Positions 11,455 through 22,941 of a stretch of DNA of 64,000 nucleotides are shown in pieces. A model generated the notes under the pieces. It was not told where the DNA came from, made no database searches, and saw nothing but the letters and a program-made list of their open reading frames with translations. Made by a program: the position numbers and the translations under genes. Origin of the DNA: Cercis canadensis (Eukaryota > Streptophyta > Magnoliopsida > Fabales > Fabaceae). How positions within the stretch are numbered: the stretch's first letter is position 1; every line of letters starts with the position of its first letter. Location of the stretch: NCBI GenBank assembly GCA_003255065.1, contig QAOA01007268.1, positions 448,127-512,126 of the forward strand, given 5' to 3'.

Positions 11455-12545
11455 AACATGGAGATAAATCTCACAATTAGTAGACATTAGGCTTTTGAAA
11501 TAATGAGAAACTCTTCAAGATCANTTAAATATTTTTTTTCAGTGCAGTGAGTGTTCAAGATATATTGTTTAAATTGAACAGTACGTAACTTTTACAATGC
11601 AAAAGCCAATTAACAACATTAAATCTTTCTAAAACTCACGTGAAAGATATATTTCAATATACATATTTCTTATTTTTGAACGTATAGTAGGAGTTGGCTG
11701 CTACCATTGCAGCAGCCAAATTTTGTTTGTAGAAGGGGAAATGTTATAAAAAATACACATACACTTTATTATAACGAAAAACTCTTAGGTTTTTGCCATA
11801 ACTAACAACATGGAGATAGATCTTACAATTAGTAGACATTACGTTTTTGAAATAACGAAAAACTCTTCAAGATCACATGTAGTGCTTTTAATTATTTTCC
11901 CCAGATATTTCATAGTTCAACAATTTGATATCCAACTCATTTTATATTTTTGGTAACTAAATTTTGTCTTGGAAGTGTTTGACTCAAGTTTTTCTTGTTT
12001 TATATTTATTTAGTGTAACGATATAAAGATGCTAATTATTTTTGTTGCATTTTTGGTTGAATATATTAATGCTTATGGTGACATATTTTATTATGCAAAT
12101 AAAAATGGCATATTATATGTATGTATTGCTACTATATTATTTCATAGAAGTATAGGAATTTTATTTAATTTTTATTATATTTAAATTATTAAAGATATTT
12201 TTTCTTGCAATGAGTGCACAAGATAATTGAATAAGAGGTTGGGAGTTTGGATAGTTTGCAAGAAGTCAAGGATTTGAACCTCCGTGCCATCATGCATGCA
12301 ACCAAAAACAAAATTGAACAGTAACTTTTACAGTGTAAGATGTATTGCAATACATGTAACCAAAAGCAAACATTGAACAGTAACTTTTGCAGTGCAAAAG
12401 CCAATTAACGTTTACAGTGTAGGATGTATTGCTATATATACATATTACTTATTTGCAAACTTATGGTAGGAGTTGGCTGCTACCATTGCAGCAGCCAAAT
12501 TTTGTGGGTAGACGGGGACATGTTATGAAAATACACATACTTAAC
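11455..12545. repeat. Diverged duplication downstream of the defensin-like gene
   Basis: Three blocks recur. 'acatggagata(a/g)atct(c/t)acaattagtagacatta' occurs at about 11458 and 11811. 'caatgcaaaagccaattaac' occurs at about 11595 and 12390. 'gtaggagttggctgctaccattgcagcagccaaattttgt' occurs at about 11688 and 12467. An N lies at 11524. Copies differ more than at the other N junctions, so a real segmental duplication, perhaps of a defensin-gene 3' flank, is possible alongside an assembly problem. No coding part of a second gene copy is visible. Confidence 0.5.
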
Positions 12546-12636
12546 TTGTACAACCTATAAAACTAAAAATAAATAACAGCAATTTTTGAAACAAGAGCTT
12601 AATTTTGGGTACACAGTTGGGAGGTAGTGTGGAGTT

Positions 12637-13107
12637 TCAACAGTTATCGGTGCACCAACATTGGAAATCAATAGAACGACCCCTGAACGAATTCTCCTTC
12701 TCTCTGCACTGTATTGCATAGGACATCGCTAAGACAAGGCCCTTTCCATGTCCCACTAGCCTTGCACAAAGATTTTGACAGCTGTATTGGCACCAACATT
12801 CAAACCGTTGACAACCTCCTTCCAGTGCACCCTCCTTCAACCTGCATTGTGTATGACATTCATTTGTAAAAAGACAAATTCCTTTCCATATTGTGCTAGG
12901 AAATTTACAGTGGTAATCTTCTTCCATTATTTGTACTCCTGCACATATAGAAATTAAGAAAAGAGAAGAAAATAAGATGATACTAACTAGTTATGATCCT
13001 CCCCAAAAATAGAGAAGAAAGGGAGACTTACCGTTGATGGAGGAAAGGAAAAGGAGAAGCCAAAGGAAGACAATGAAAATGGAGGATTTAGAAACAGAAG
13101 TAGCCAT
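12637..13107 (-). CDS. Two-module defensin-like secreted peptide
   Basis: Two exons on the minus strand. Exon 1, 13107-13032, encodes a signal peptide (MATSVSKSSIFIVFLW then a leucine-rich core ending SSING). A GTAAGT donor and a CAG acceptor define a 93-bp intron. Exon 2, 12938-12637, completes a continuous frame of 125 residues. Residues 36-79 form a full plant-defensin pattern with eight cysteines at 36, 47, 53, 57, 68, 73, 75 and 79: C-x10-C-x5-C-x3-C-x10-C-x4-C-x-C-x3-C, with a G-x-C gamma-core-like GGC. Residues 83-125 form a second module ending CWCTDNC. It aligns to the first but keeps fewer cysteines, so its fold is doubtful and it looks decayed. Plant defensins are secreted and membrane-active, or act in reproduction and signalling; the role here is unknown. 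Splice sites are inferred from sequence only. Confidence 0.75.
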
Positions 13108-13774
13108 AGTTGGCTAGAGATTAGAGGCTCTTGTTTGGTGCTTAAGGTGAAGATTAGCTTAGGTATGTATAGCAAGAGCAGGGGCACTGCTTTCAATACT
13201 TAATTAGCTACAGACATTGGAAAAATGGTTGCATTTGCTGCTGAGGATCTTCCTCATAAGCCTTCTTATAGTTTCTGAATGAGGATGGTCCTTGTATATG
13301 TGCCTCTTTACTTGTCTTTGGTACATGTTTGTTTCTTTTTCTGGTATCGGCATCTTGATGTTTGGCAACAACTATTAGCTAACGATTGGAGGAGAAGAGA
13401 AAGGCAATGCAGGTGAACAGTTGATAAGTTTTCTAAGGAGGCATCTCTTGGAGCTCAAGGTAAAAGATATATATATATATATATAGAAAGAGCCAATATC
13501 AGTAAGGTGTAATTTTGGGGTGCTTTGGAAAGTTGAAGTTCAACAATGCTGGTGCTGATGGACAAATAGGAAAATGGCTGTAACTTGCTGCCGCGGATCT
13601 TCAACATACGACTCCTCTGGTTCTTTGCTCCTTGTTTTCTTCCTTTCTTTCGTATAAGACTGCTTTCTTAATTAATAAATAATATTTGTTGGGGGCACAG
13701 TAATACTTCACGGAACAACTGGATAATATCTATGACTGAAATTAATAAAGTATCTTGGTGTAACCTAAATAGAG

Positions 13775-13828
<54 letters not shown>

Positions 13829-14190
13829 CAAGCAATTATCTTACTTTCAAAGCTCTCAATATTTTTTCTTTTTTCTCTATAATTATTTTTTGTTACATGA
13901 CGGCAAGAAAGTTTGAATTACTAATCTCCTGCAAATTATCCAAACCCCTCATTGTTCGATTCCTCCTCCTAATTTTACTCAAACACTAAAATTACAAATA
14001 ACTATTATATTAAAAAAAAAAAAAAAAAACAAATTGACATACTTATTATCCAAACTTCTCACATACTTGCAGCCCTATGGTCTGAAAATTTACTTCTAGA
14101 TACTTTAACTAAATAGAAGAATGGTATCACACCATCAGCAAATTGTCCTTTGCTGGAAGGAAGAATTTAATTTATGGACACCATGTTGTT
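13108..14190. other. Upstream of the defensin-like gene; intergenic
   Basis: No further gene is recognised. Two short similar blocks occur at about 13215-13265 and 13570-13615 ('aaatgg(t/c)tg...ttgctgc(t/c)g(a/c)ggatctt'), suggesting an old local duplication of the defensin-like gene's upstream flank. 13890-13975 resembles the complement-free block at 12230-12290 ('gcaagaa...gtttga...tatccaaac'). Confidence 0.4.
13779..13828. repeat. (TA)n microsatellite, about 50 bp
   Basis: The longest dinucleotide tract in the window. Confidence 0.9.
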
Positions 14191-14196
14191 TCAGTT

Positions 14197-14285
14197 GCCA
14201 ATGACTTGTGGGTCTAGTGGCACCTCATTTTTTGATGTCATGGGTTCTATTCTTACCATGTACTCTCCTCCCATTTTTCCAACGC
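14197..14285 (+). repeat. tRNA-derived SINE head (weak)
   Basis: 'gtgggtctagtggcacc' resembles a pol III box A and 'catgggttctattctta' a box B, about 35 bp apart, the layout of tRNA-derived plant SINE heads. The 3' end and target duplication were not found. Confidence 0.4.
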
Positions 14286-14449
14286 TTTGCGCTCCTATTG
14301 TCCCACATAACCAAATCATATTGTTTTAGTTAAATTTAATTCACTGCCAAGGAAAACAGCATGCTGTCAATCAATATATTTTATGCATCTATAACATAAT
14401 ATGAAGTATTCATAAGTCATGAGCCTAGCTTACATGGGTCTTTATTTAT

Positions 14450-14578
14450 TTATTTTTTCCTATAAATAAATATTAATTGCAATTATAATCGAAGGGATTT
14501 GAACCAGGAAAGGGGATGAGGAGACCAGCTTTATAACTGGGACCACACTCCATTGAGCTAGAGCTCTTCCTCGCATAA
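14450..14578 (-). mobile_element. tRNA-derived SINE with 12-bp target duplication
   Basis: Read on the minus strand, box A-like CTAGCTCAATGGAG and box B-like GGTTCAAATCCC are spaced as in a tRNA. The 3' end is A-rich. The copy is flanked by a perfect 12-bp duplication GTCTTTATTTAT at 14438-14449 and 14579-14590 (plus-strand reading). About 129 bp, short for a plant SINE, so it may be 3'-truncated. Confidence 0.7.
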
Positions 14579-14719
14579 GTCTTTATTTATATAATAAATA
14601 TTTGAATAAAATTATTAAGAACAGTTTGAATATTATAATGAGAAAAAGGTAAATAAAAATTGCTTGAAATACACTTATGAATAACAGAGATATACACAAC
14701 CACATAACAAGTAACTGAA

Positions 14720-14999
14720 GTCTACTTGGCTCAGTTAGTCAAAAGATCTAGTTTAAGGCTTTGCACCTTCTAGGTGGTGAGTTCGAGCCCCCCTTTGACA
14801 AAAAATGCCACTTGGTGGGCAACCTTCATCAAGGAGATCCTCTGGTATCCTAAGGGCTAGTTGAGTAGCCCCTTTTATGGGCAAAACAAAATGCCTTGGA
14901 GGTAATTTTTTGGGTGGCCCTTTGCTTATCCTCTCAAGAGATCCCAAGCATGTCATTGACGTCTTACCCAACTGGTAGTATTAGAGTGACATATCTTTA
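14720..14999 (+). mobile_element. tRNA-derived SINE-like sequence
   Basis: Box A-like TTGGCTCAGTTAGTC at about 14727 and box B-like TGAGTTCGAGCCCCC at about 14775 mark a tRNA-derived head. The body continues to about 15000 and shares its tail with 4.47-4.62 kb. The hAT element at 15008 sits at its 3' edge. No target duplication identified. Confidence 0.5.
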
Positions 15000-15007
15000 C
15001 TACTATT

Positions 15008-15887
15008 TAAAGTTGTCAAAATGGGCTGGCCTGCCTCGCCCTGTCTCAACCCGTCAACAAATGGGACTAGCAAGCTTAGGAAACCTCAACCTAACCCAAC
15101 CCAACCCAACCCACTTTGGGTTATGGGTTAGGAGGGGCCAGCCCACCAAAACTAAAAAAAAAAACAGTAACAATGCATTAAATTTGATGTAGAATGGATG
15201 CATGGTTGGGTTGTGATAGTCAAAATAACATATGATAGCAAATGACTGAGGATTTAACTCTTTAAAACAAGGTTCATATTCAAGGATTTGGTGGTTTTAG
15301 TTAAGAATTTTTTATTTATCTTTTTTTTAAAAATAAAAAAATAGAAAAAGAACCCAACGGGCCAACCCGCCCCATCTTAACCCACAACCCAAACAGGGCG
15401 TGGGCNGCCTCGCCCTGTCTCAACCCGTCAACAAATGGGACTAGCAAGCTTAGGAAACCTCAACCTAACCCAACCCAACCCACTTTGGGTTATGGGTTAG
15501 GCGGGCCAGCCCACCAAAACTAAAAAAAAAAAAAAAAAATACAGCAACAATGCATTAAATTTGATGTAGAATAGATGCATGGTTGAGTTGTGATAGTCAA
15601 AATAACATATGATAGCAAATGACTAAGGATTTAACTCTTTAAAACAAGGTTCATATTCAAGGATTTAGTGGTTTTAGTTAAGAATTTTTTATTTATCTTT
15701 TTTAAAAAATAAAAAAATAGAAAAAGAACCCAACGGGCCAACCCGCCCCATCTTAACCCACAACCCAAACAAGGTGTGGGCTAAAATAACATGCTTTTAA
15801 ATGGGTCTAACTTATATAAACACAACCACCCTGTTTGCATGGTGGGCTGGGCCAACCCAATGGGCCCAACCCAATTTGACATCTCTA
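15008..15887. mobile_element. hAT-type non-autonomous element with 8-bp target duplication
   Basis: Left end TAAAGTTGTCAAAATGGGC and complement of the right end TAGAGATGTCAAATTGGG form the inverted repeat. A perfect 8-bp duplication CTACTATT lies at 15000-15007 and 15888-15895. The interior is rich in 'caacccaacccaaccc', common in this type of plant hAT element. The N at 15406 joins two copies of an internal block (15033-15405 and 15407-15779), so the true element is probably about 510 bp. Confidence 0.85.
15033..15779. repeat. Duplicated block around N at 15406
   Basis: 373-bp block 15033-15405 is repeated at 15407-15779 with a few point and homopolymer differences. The N is exactly at the boundary. 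Probable uncollapsed contig overlap inside the hAT-type element. Confidence 0.8.
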
Positions 15888-16056
15888 CTACTATTTTTCT
15901 AAACCCAAAAAGTTACATTGGTAGTTTTGGCTGAAACACTATCAGTTTTTATAACCTGTAGAACAAAAAAGTAGCAACATTATTTCTTAACATGACGTTT
16001 GATATGATTGTTAAAAATTATTAACCATATACTTGAAATACCAAAAAAAAAAAAAG

Positions 16057-16224
16057 AAAAAAAAGATTGGAGACCTTGAGCTTTCAGGCATCTTTACACG
16101 CCCACATTTATAATAAGATGGCATCATAATAATGCAGAANAGAAAAAAGAGAATGGAGACCTTGAGCTTTCAGGCATCCTACACGCCCACATTTATAATA
16201 AGATGGCATCATAATAATGCAGAA
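16057..16224. repeat. Duplicated block around N at 16140
   Basis: The 83-bp block beginning 'aagattggagaccttgagc' is repeated on the other side of the N with minor differences. Probable assembly overlap. Confidence 0.8.
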
Positions 16225-16379
16225 ATATCATCATATAAAATGCCTCCTTAATACTCATGCATTATTTGCATGCCAACCTCCTTTCTATTTAAATTTAAAT
16301 TAATAATTTATGAAATGATTATGCAGATAATAAAAACTGAGAAAAGCATGGAAATGAGAAGCAAAAAGGAATGGAAATA

Positions 16380-19230
16380 TACAATACTTGTAAGTAATTT
16401 ATTATTCAAAATATACATAACCAATATAATCATATTTATTTTATTGTATCTCTTGACTTTATATTTTCGCTTTAAACAAGTCATTACAAAACATTATAGT
16501 AAACTTTTTTTTTACCTTAAAGTTAATAATGATTTTTAAAATGAAAATTCATATTTCTAAAGAATAATTGATATATCCTCACTTTGGATCATTTTCTTGT
16601 CAACCAAAGGCTTGAGAAAGTGACCTATCACTTCTCATAAGCCCATTCAACCTGTAGCAATGAAATCTAGGGTTATATTGATAGTTTATAAATTTGAAAA
16701 GCAAAAACTGGTGTATGTTACTCAAAAANAAAAAAAAAAAAAAAAAAGCTAGAGAGAATTATTGTTTAGTTACTTAAGTTGGTAAAAATGATTATTTAGT
16801 TCCAAACATGGAAGAATTTCAATTTGATTGTTCTCATACTAGTAAAAAATATCTAAAATACTCTTTGATGCGATATAGTTATTCTATTTATATTTGAACA
16901 TGATGATAACTATATATGTAAACAAAATAATCACATAATACCAAAGGATAACCACATATGTTAACATCATATATAATCATATAACACCAAAAAATATTTT
17001 AGACATTTCGTACGTATGAAAGGAACCAAATTAAAATTCCTCCATATTTAAAATAAAATGGTATTTTTTTTTTGTTAACTTTAGACTCTAGATTGCAGAG
17101 AAACATATTATAAATTATTGGCTGACAAAGTGAAATTAGAACAAACTACATTGGACATATTGAAATTTTTTGCCCCTAATTTATGATCCTACAGTCATAG
17201 TTAATAGCAACATTACATGTAATATTTACTTTATTTATAGGAAAATTCACTATTGAAAGTGGAAATATTTAAATTACTAATAATACTACCAATAATATCA
17301 AGCAAGCATGCAAAGATTTGATTTGGGTTCAAAGAGTCTCCCAACCTTATATGAGTTAAATAATTGCTCTGAACCTTTTTCTGATGAATTTACCAATTAA
17401 AAAATTAAATAAAATAGTTAATAAGGGAAAGGAAAATGTGAACTGTTTTTGCTGGAAAAAAGAAATGCAAATTTTATTAGTATTCTTTGAACTTTTTTTT
17501 GCTGTCAAGTATTAATATGCATTTCTTTTCATCCCAAGCCTTGGGAAAACTGGTGCAATAAATTCATCGTGGGCTTTCTTATGGGCTTGGGCTTTGAGCC
17601 TTTGAAGACCCTGAGTCCAATTCAATAGTACCGTAATGCACCCTCCAAAAGTATTTAATTGAAGAGAAAGGGAAAAAGAGAATCCAGAAAATATGTGGAC
17701 ATGTGATAACTTTCTTGGATAATCCAGAAAAGTAGTACTAGAAATTAGTAAAAATAAAATATAAAATAAGATAGGTACAAAAATAAAATAATTTTTACAT
17801 TATTACGATTATGTTATTAATAAACGGTATATTACTTTTTATGTCTAAAACACTTTATCGTGACATGAAAATCCAAGATTTTCACCACCCTTTATAAAAA
17901 AGTTTCTGTGGGAAACTTGTCTCAAAATTATTCCCGAAAATCCTACTTTCCTGAGAATGTTTTTTTTGAAATATTGTACCAATCATGAGAATATTAATTT
18001 CCTAAGTTGATATTTCCAGAAAANAAACTGAAAAGAATTTGTTTATCAAACGTTCCCTTAAAGACATATTAGATCTTGTTTTTCTCTTTTGTTATTAAAT
18101 TAGTGTGTTTCTATTTACACACTATTTTATTTCACAGTACTATCTCGTGTTATCAAAACATTAAAAATTGTACAAGATCCATTGAAATATTAAATCTAAC
18201 AACTTAGAGTTTAAATCATGTTAATGCAAGGTTCTATTTCAGCCATATACTTTTCTCTTAATTTTTTATTGAGCTCGCTTGTAACAAAAAAATTATTTTC
18301 ACTTAAATTAAGATACCAAAACATGAAAATAAAAAACAAAACATGAAAGGACAATAATCGCATTGTGATGTTCTCGTGAGTACTGAGATGTTCTCGTGAA
18401 CCCAATTATTCGACTAATTAATTAATGTCATACCAGATCAGTATTCTTCCTCTGGTCAATAATAATTCACGTTTCTCCCTTTAATTATTCACGCAAAATA
18501 TATTTTTTTTTTATGAAATATGGATAAATAACATTTCAAAAAATAACTTTTTGAGAAAATTGTTGTTTTGCTTGAGAAAAAGTTCATTTGATTTTAAATA
18601 TCGAAGAATTTCAAATTAGTTCCTCTTATGCTATACAAAATGTTTAAAATATTTTTCGGTGCTATATAGTTATTTTGTTTATATATATAATTATTATGTT
18701 TAAAAATAAACAGAATAACTGCATTATGTTGAGGGGTATTTTGGATATTTTTTAATAGTATAGAAAAAATAAAATTAAAATTCTTTTATGTTTAGAACCA
18801 AATAATTCTTTTTATTAACTTGAGAAACGAAACGATAATTCTCTTAATTTAACTTTTTTTGAGTTACATACTCCATTTTTTTTTTCCATTTTAAATTTAT
18901 AAACTATCAACATAACCCTAAGCTTTCATTACTACAGAGTGGAATTGGTTTATGAGAAGTGATAGGCCACTTTCTCTTGTGTAACCTCTGTTTCACAAGA
19001 AAATGACCAAAGTGAGGATATATGAATTATTACTTTATAAATATGAATTGTCATTTGAAAATTATCATTAACTTAAAGGTAAAAAAAAAATTACTATAAT
19101 GTTTGTAATGACTTATTTAAAGCACAAATATAATGTTAAGAGATACAATAAAATAAATATGATTATATTTATTATGTATATTTTGAATAATAAATAGATT
19201 ATACAAGTATTGTGTATTTTCATTCTCTAC
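16380..19230. mobile_element. Large inverted-repeat (foldback-like) element
   Basis: The left arm, about 16380-17075, and the complement of the right arm, about 18585-19230, align along roughly 650-700 bp. Shared phrases include 'tattattcaaaatatacata', 'tattttattgtatctctt', 'cctatcacttctcataa' and 'gggttat(a/g)ttgatagttta'. The spacer of about 1.5 kb has no coding capacity that I recognise. Arms have diverged by substitutions and small indels, so this is not recent. It may be a foldback or long-TIR Mutator-type derivative. No clean target duplication was found. Ns at 16729 and 18024 fall in it. Confidence 0.6.
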
Positions 19231-20138
19231 TTTGACATGATATTATATTGATTTACAAAACTTTTTTCTTTGAAATACTCAAATGAAAATTAGAATCCTC
19301 TCATCTCTTGAGAAACTTATTGTTGACACTTTTTTGAAGCATAGCCCTAATAATCATCATTGGAAAAGCTCTATATCCTAAATATTCCTATCCAATCTCT
19401 TTGTACTTTTTTTTTTTTTGTGATTGAATAGATAAAGTTAAATTTTTTAGTTGGGATATAAAAAATATGAATTTAAACCTTGGAAATCAATTTTTTTGAA
19501 AGATTCCGAAACTAGTTGTTTTGTGTGTACATGTGTTCTCACAATTATTTCCAATGTTGCATCAACAAGATATTAGCTACATATCAATAAAGCAAGTGTA
19601 AACATTGGGTTGGATGGAAACTTACCCTCCATTTGGAATGAGTGAAAATGGAGGCAATGATTATGAGAGGAATGTATTTGAAAATAACATTTACCATGGC
19701 TATATATTCACTTTTAATTTATTTTCTCTAACTTTTTCCTCTCTTTTTCCTTCGTTTCTCAAACAGAAGATGATGATGATAGAGCTCCTCGGATTCTTGA
19801 TGTTCCAAAAACTCTTAGAAGAACACAAAAATGGACAATAGAGTTAGAATTAGAGACCGTAAAGAAAAATATAATAATAAGATTTGGAAAGAGAAAAATA
19901 GAAAAAATGAAGGATATTTATATGTACCTTGATAAATCTATAACTTAAATTTGTATTTTTTGTTGGAATTTTTTTTTTATCAAAACCAAATTCCAATGGT
20001 AAAATATCATTGGAATTTCTATTAGAATTTTACAATTTCAACAGCCGCTTTTCTAACAACTTAAATTTTGTTGGAACTCGAAATTTCAATAAAAAAATTC
20101 TGTTGAAATTGTGCAAAATTCTTGTAGTGAGAGCACAA
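19231..20138 (-). mobile_element. Possible CACTA-type terminus near 20138
   Basis: The plus strand ends '...gcaaaattcttgtagtg' at about 20138; its complement CACTACAAGAATTTTGC matches the conserved start of plant CACTA (En/Spm) elements. Subterminal 'tttcaac' / 'gttgaaa' repeats at 20030-20120 fit. I did not find the other terminus or a 3-bp duplication, and no transposase is present. It may be a solitary end or a short non-autonomous copy. Confidence 0.4.
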
Positions 20139-22483
20139 TGTGCTGAAGAAAAAAAATGGGACATACATGGTAGAACTCTTAACATTAACCTCCTATTTTT
20201 TATGATAAAGGAGGTGTTATTAGATCTATAAATTATTAGCAAAATTTAATTCTTTGCTAAATGTTTGATTAGGATAAGGACTTTTTAAAAAAAAAAATTT
20301 GGGCAAAAAGATAGTGACAATGTGAGATTTCTTATATTCTCTTTACTAATTGTAGAACTTCTGAAGAAATAAAAAAAAAGTACTAATTCTACAAACAAAC
20401 AAAAAAAACTGATTTCTTTTAAATATGGGAGATTTAATTAATCTTAAATTTTTAGCTTCTTTTTTTCCCTACCAAATACTCATAAATGAATATTAATATC
20501 TGTCAATTCTTTCCTTTCTCACAGCCTCTCTCTCTACTTCAATTTCTTTCCAAACATATATAGCCCTAGATGTCATTTTTACAAATTCTCTGCTGCTTGA
20601 TCTTTTCCTACTTTTACTCATTGGTTCTTAGAGGTTTCCTATTTTTACTCATTGGTTCTTGGAGGTTTCCTATTTTTACTCATTTTAACCCATGCGAGTT
20701 TCACATTTTTAGAGCATATCCTTCACTTGGTCAGAAATCGGCAGCATAGCGAGATGGAAGGATATGGACAAATAGCAGTAACTGTTGTTGATATTTATGA
20801 GAAGTTTAATGAGACACTACTCAGTGACACACTATATATATATTGAGTTTAATTAAATTTAGATTATGCCATCTCACTTCTATATAGGTAATATTGTAAG
20901 TTTTAGTTTCGAATTTCATTAGCTACGACTAATTCTCTTATAGTAGGTAATTTATGTAAATATTATTGTAAACTCTTATTAAAAAATTTTTTAAAAAAAA
21001 AACATTACGAGATATTTAAAGTACATGCCAAGAGGATTGAGTAGTCCACAAGCCAATTTATTGAGGTTGGACTTTGCAGGGAAAAACTAGACTGCAAGCA
21101 AGGTCATAAAATCAGGAATGCTGCAAGTCGTTTTCAAGCAGGGAATCCAAAGAGGCAACACAATTAATGTATTTGTACGTACATAATTATTGTCGTATAG
21201 GTAAATATACAAATATCACGCATTGAAATTTTGTTCTTATGGACCAAACGACATGATTACCTGAGGAATTTTATGTTTTCCCAGCATGGCTAAAGTCTTT
21301 GGGAATGTCTCACTCTGAATGTGCTTCCCATGACTTTTGTAGGCCTAATCTAGCTTCATGGTTGCTCTGTAGGTTGGTATGAACCAGCAAGTTCTAACAT
21401 TGCTAGAGGAATAGATAAGAGAGTAATGTCACTTACTTAGCTTTTTTATGTTTTGTTTATAATTATGCATAATTGTATATACGGCTCAATTTGAAATTAA
21501 ATCGTCTCACTCAATTTTTTTTTTTGTTTAATTTGAATGGAGTCATTTATATAGTTATGTATATTTTTTTTTGATTATGTAGTTCAGAATTTTTTGACTG
21601 GCCAGTCTAAGTAGGCTTATTTATGCCAAGTTTAGTGATTTCATGGGAATTTCTTCCTACTGCCTCTCACCAGACTCAAACTTGAGATAGTAAGAAGAGA
21701 AGCATATTAGTTTCTAACCACTTTGAGCCAATCTGTTAATTGTGCAAGAGTTGTGTAGCTAATATTATTGGAGTGCAAGTTAGATTGCTAGAAGCATAGA
21801 TAAGACAACATGCCAGGTCCTCAGAGGTATATTTTTGCTTCCCCTTTACAGTTTAATGGTTCTTTTCCTACCCTACAAAACAAAGTGGGGTTTGAGTGTA
21901 ACTCATGTGACTTATGGAATAAGTGTTATTCTATTGTTTTGGATAACATATTTTTTATTTCTACCTACCCCCTTATGGCATTTAAACTATGGCTTATCCT
22001 ACATTTTTCCAATTTGATTACAATGACCTTTAATTTACACCTATTGTCAATTACTAACCACAATTAGCCCAACATTGTTTTGAATTTTTACCTTAGATTA
22101 TATTCATCGATCCTAAACAAAATTTTAACCCATGAATTCTTAGAAATTTGAAGGAAGATTGATTATATTTATAAATAGACCCATGTGTAAGTGGGGACTA
22201 TTGAAGGATGCTCAAGTACAATCCATCTTTTTTTCATGGCAAAGTTAGATGCTGGAATAGGAGTAGGACCAATTAGAAAGAAGCAGTCAAAATATATATC
22301 TAATAATTGAGGTCATAATTCTACCCCACGCTCACAAGAGAAATATTGCAAGTGAATAGGAATATCCCTATTTAAATTTGCAGCCAGACCATATGGTGCC
22401 CAATCTTCATGTAAATCATATTCTCATAGCCCTATTCACGAGACTTTTTATGTCCCTTCCATTATTGAAATTATGCAATAGTA
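20139..22483. other. Intergenic DNA
   Basis: AT-rich sequence with short chance frames only. A short direct repeat 'tcctatttttactcattggttctt' occurs about 20606-20660. No gene, RNA or complete element recognised. Confidence 0.5.
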
Positions 22484-22494
22484 TGACCATGACC

Positions 22495-22650
22495 CTATTC
22501 TTTTTTTTTTTTGTTTACATTTAAGATATTCTTACACTCTTTAGATATGAAATTAATCTTTATTCGAGACAANCTATTCTTTTTTTTTTTGTTTACATTT
22601 AAGATATTCTTACACTCTTTGGATATGAAACTAATATTTATTCGAGACAA
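22495..22650. repeat. Duplicated block around N at 22573
   Basis: The 78-bp block 'ctattctttttt...attcgagacaa' occurs immediately before and after the N with a few differences. Probable assembly overlap. Confidence 0.8.
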
Positions 22651-22767
22651 GAGTAGTAATCAGTAAATTCTTCCCAACAAATACAATTTTAAGAATTCGA
22701 ATTCAAGACTTTTGGCCTAGAATGCCTTGGAGCTCTACTTGCTTTTACTGAGCCAACACCTTGTTGG
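22502..22767 (-). mobile_element. tRNA-derived SINE with 18-bp target duplication
   Basis: On the minus strand, box A-like TTGGCTCAGTAAAAGCA and box B-like CTTGAATTCGAATTC lie about 45 bp apart, followed by an AT-rich body and an A-rich tail. Flanks are an imperfect 18-bp duplication, TGACCATGACCCTATTCT at 22484-22501 and TGACCATGATCCTATTCT at 22768-22785 (17 of 18 match). The body contains the N-junction duplication at 22573, so the true length is about 190 bp. Confidence 0.8.
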
Positions 22768-22890
22768 TGACCATGATCCTATTCTAAGAACTAGATAAAA
22801 TAGGCTCAAAATTTTTGGTGTGCCCTCTTAATTAATGAAGGAGCCTCTACTAAGATTTTATGCCATCCACACCACACCCCTCTATTATCT

Positions 22891-22917
22891 TTCTCTCTCT
22901 CTCTCTCTCTCTCTCTC
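22891..22917. repeat. (CT)n tract in the coiled-coil gene leader
   Basis: CT dinucleotide run about 25 bp upstream of the start codon at 22942. CT-rich tracts are common in plant 5' leaders, and this supports the chosen start region. Confidence 0.75.
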
Positions 22918-22941
22918 ACTATAAGAACAAAAGGCACCACT

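Noticed and set aside
14720-14800. A functional tRNA gene
   Set aside because: Box A and B are tRNA-like, but the sequence cannot fold into a full cloverleaf with paired acceptor ends and continues into a repeat body; SINE head is preferred.
19605-19841. 78-residue plus-strand open frame
   Set aside because: Low-complexity, phenylalanine-rich, no homology, and in AT-rich intergenic DNA.
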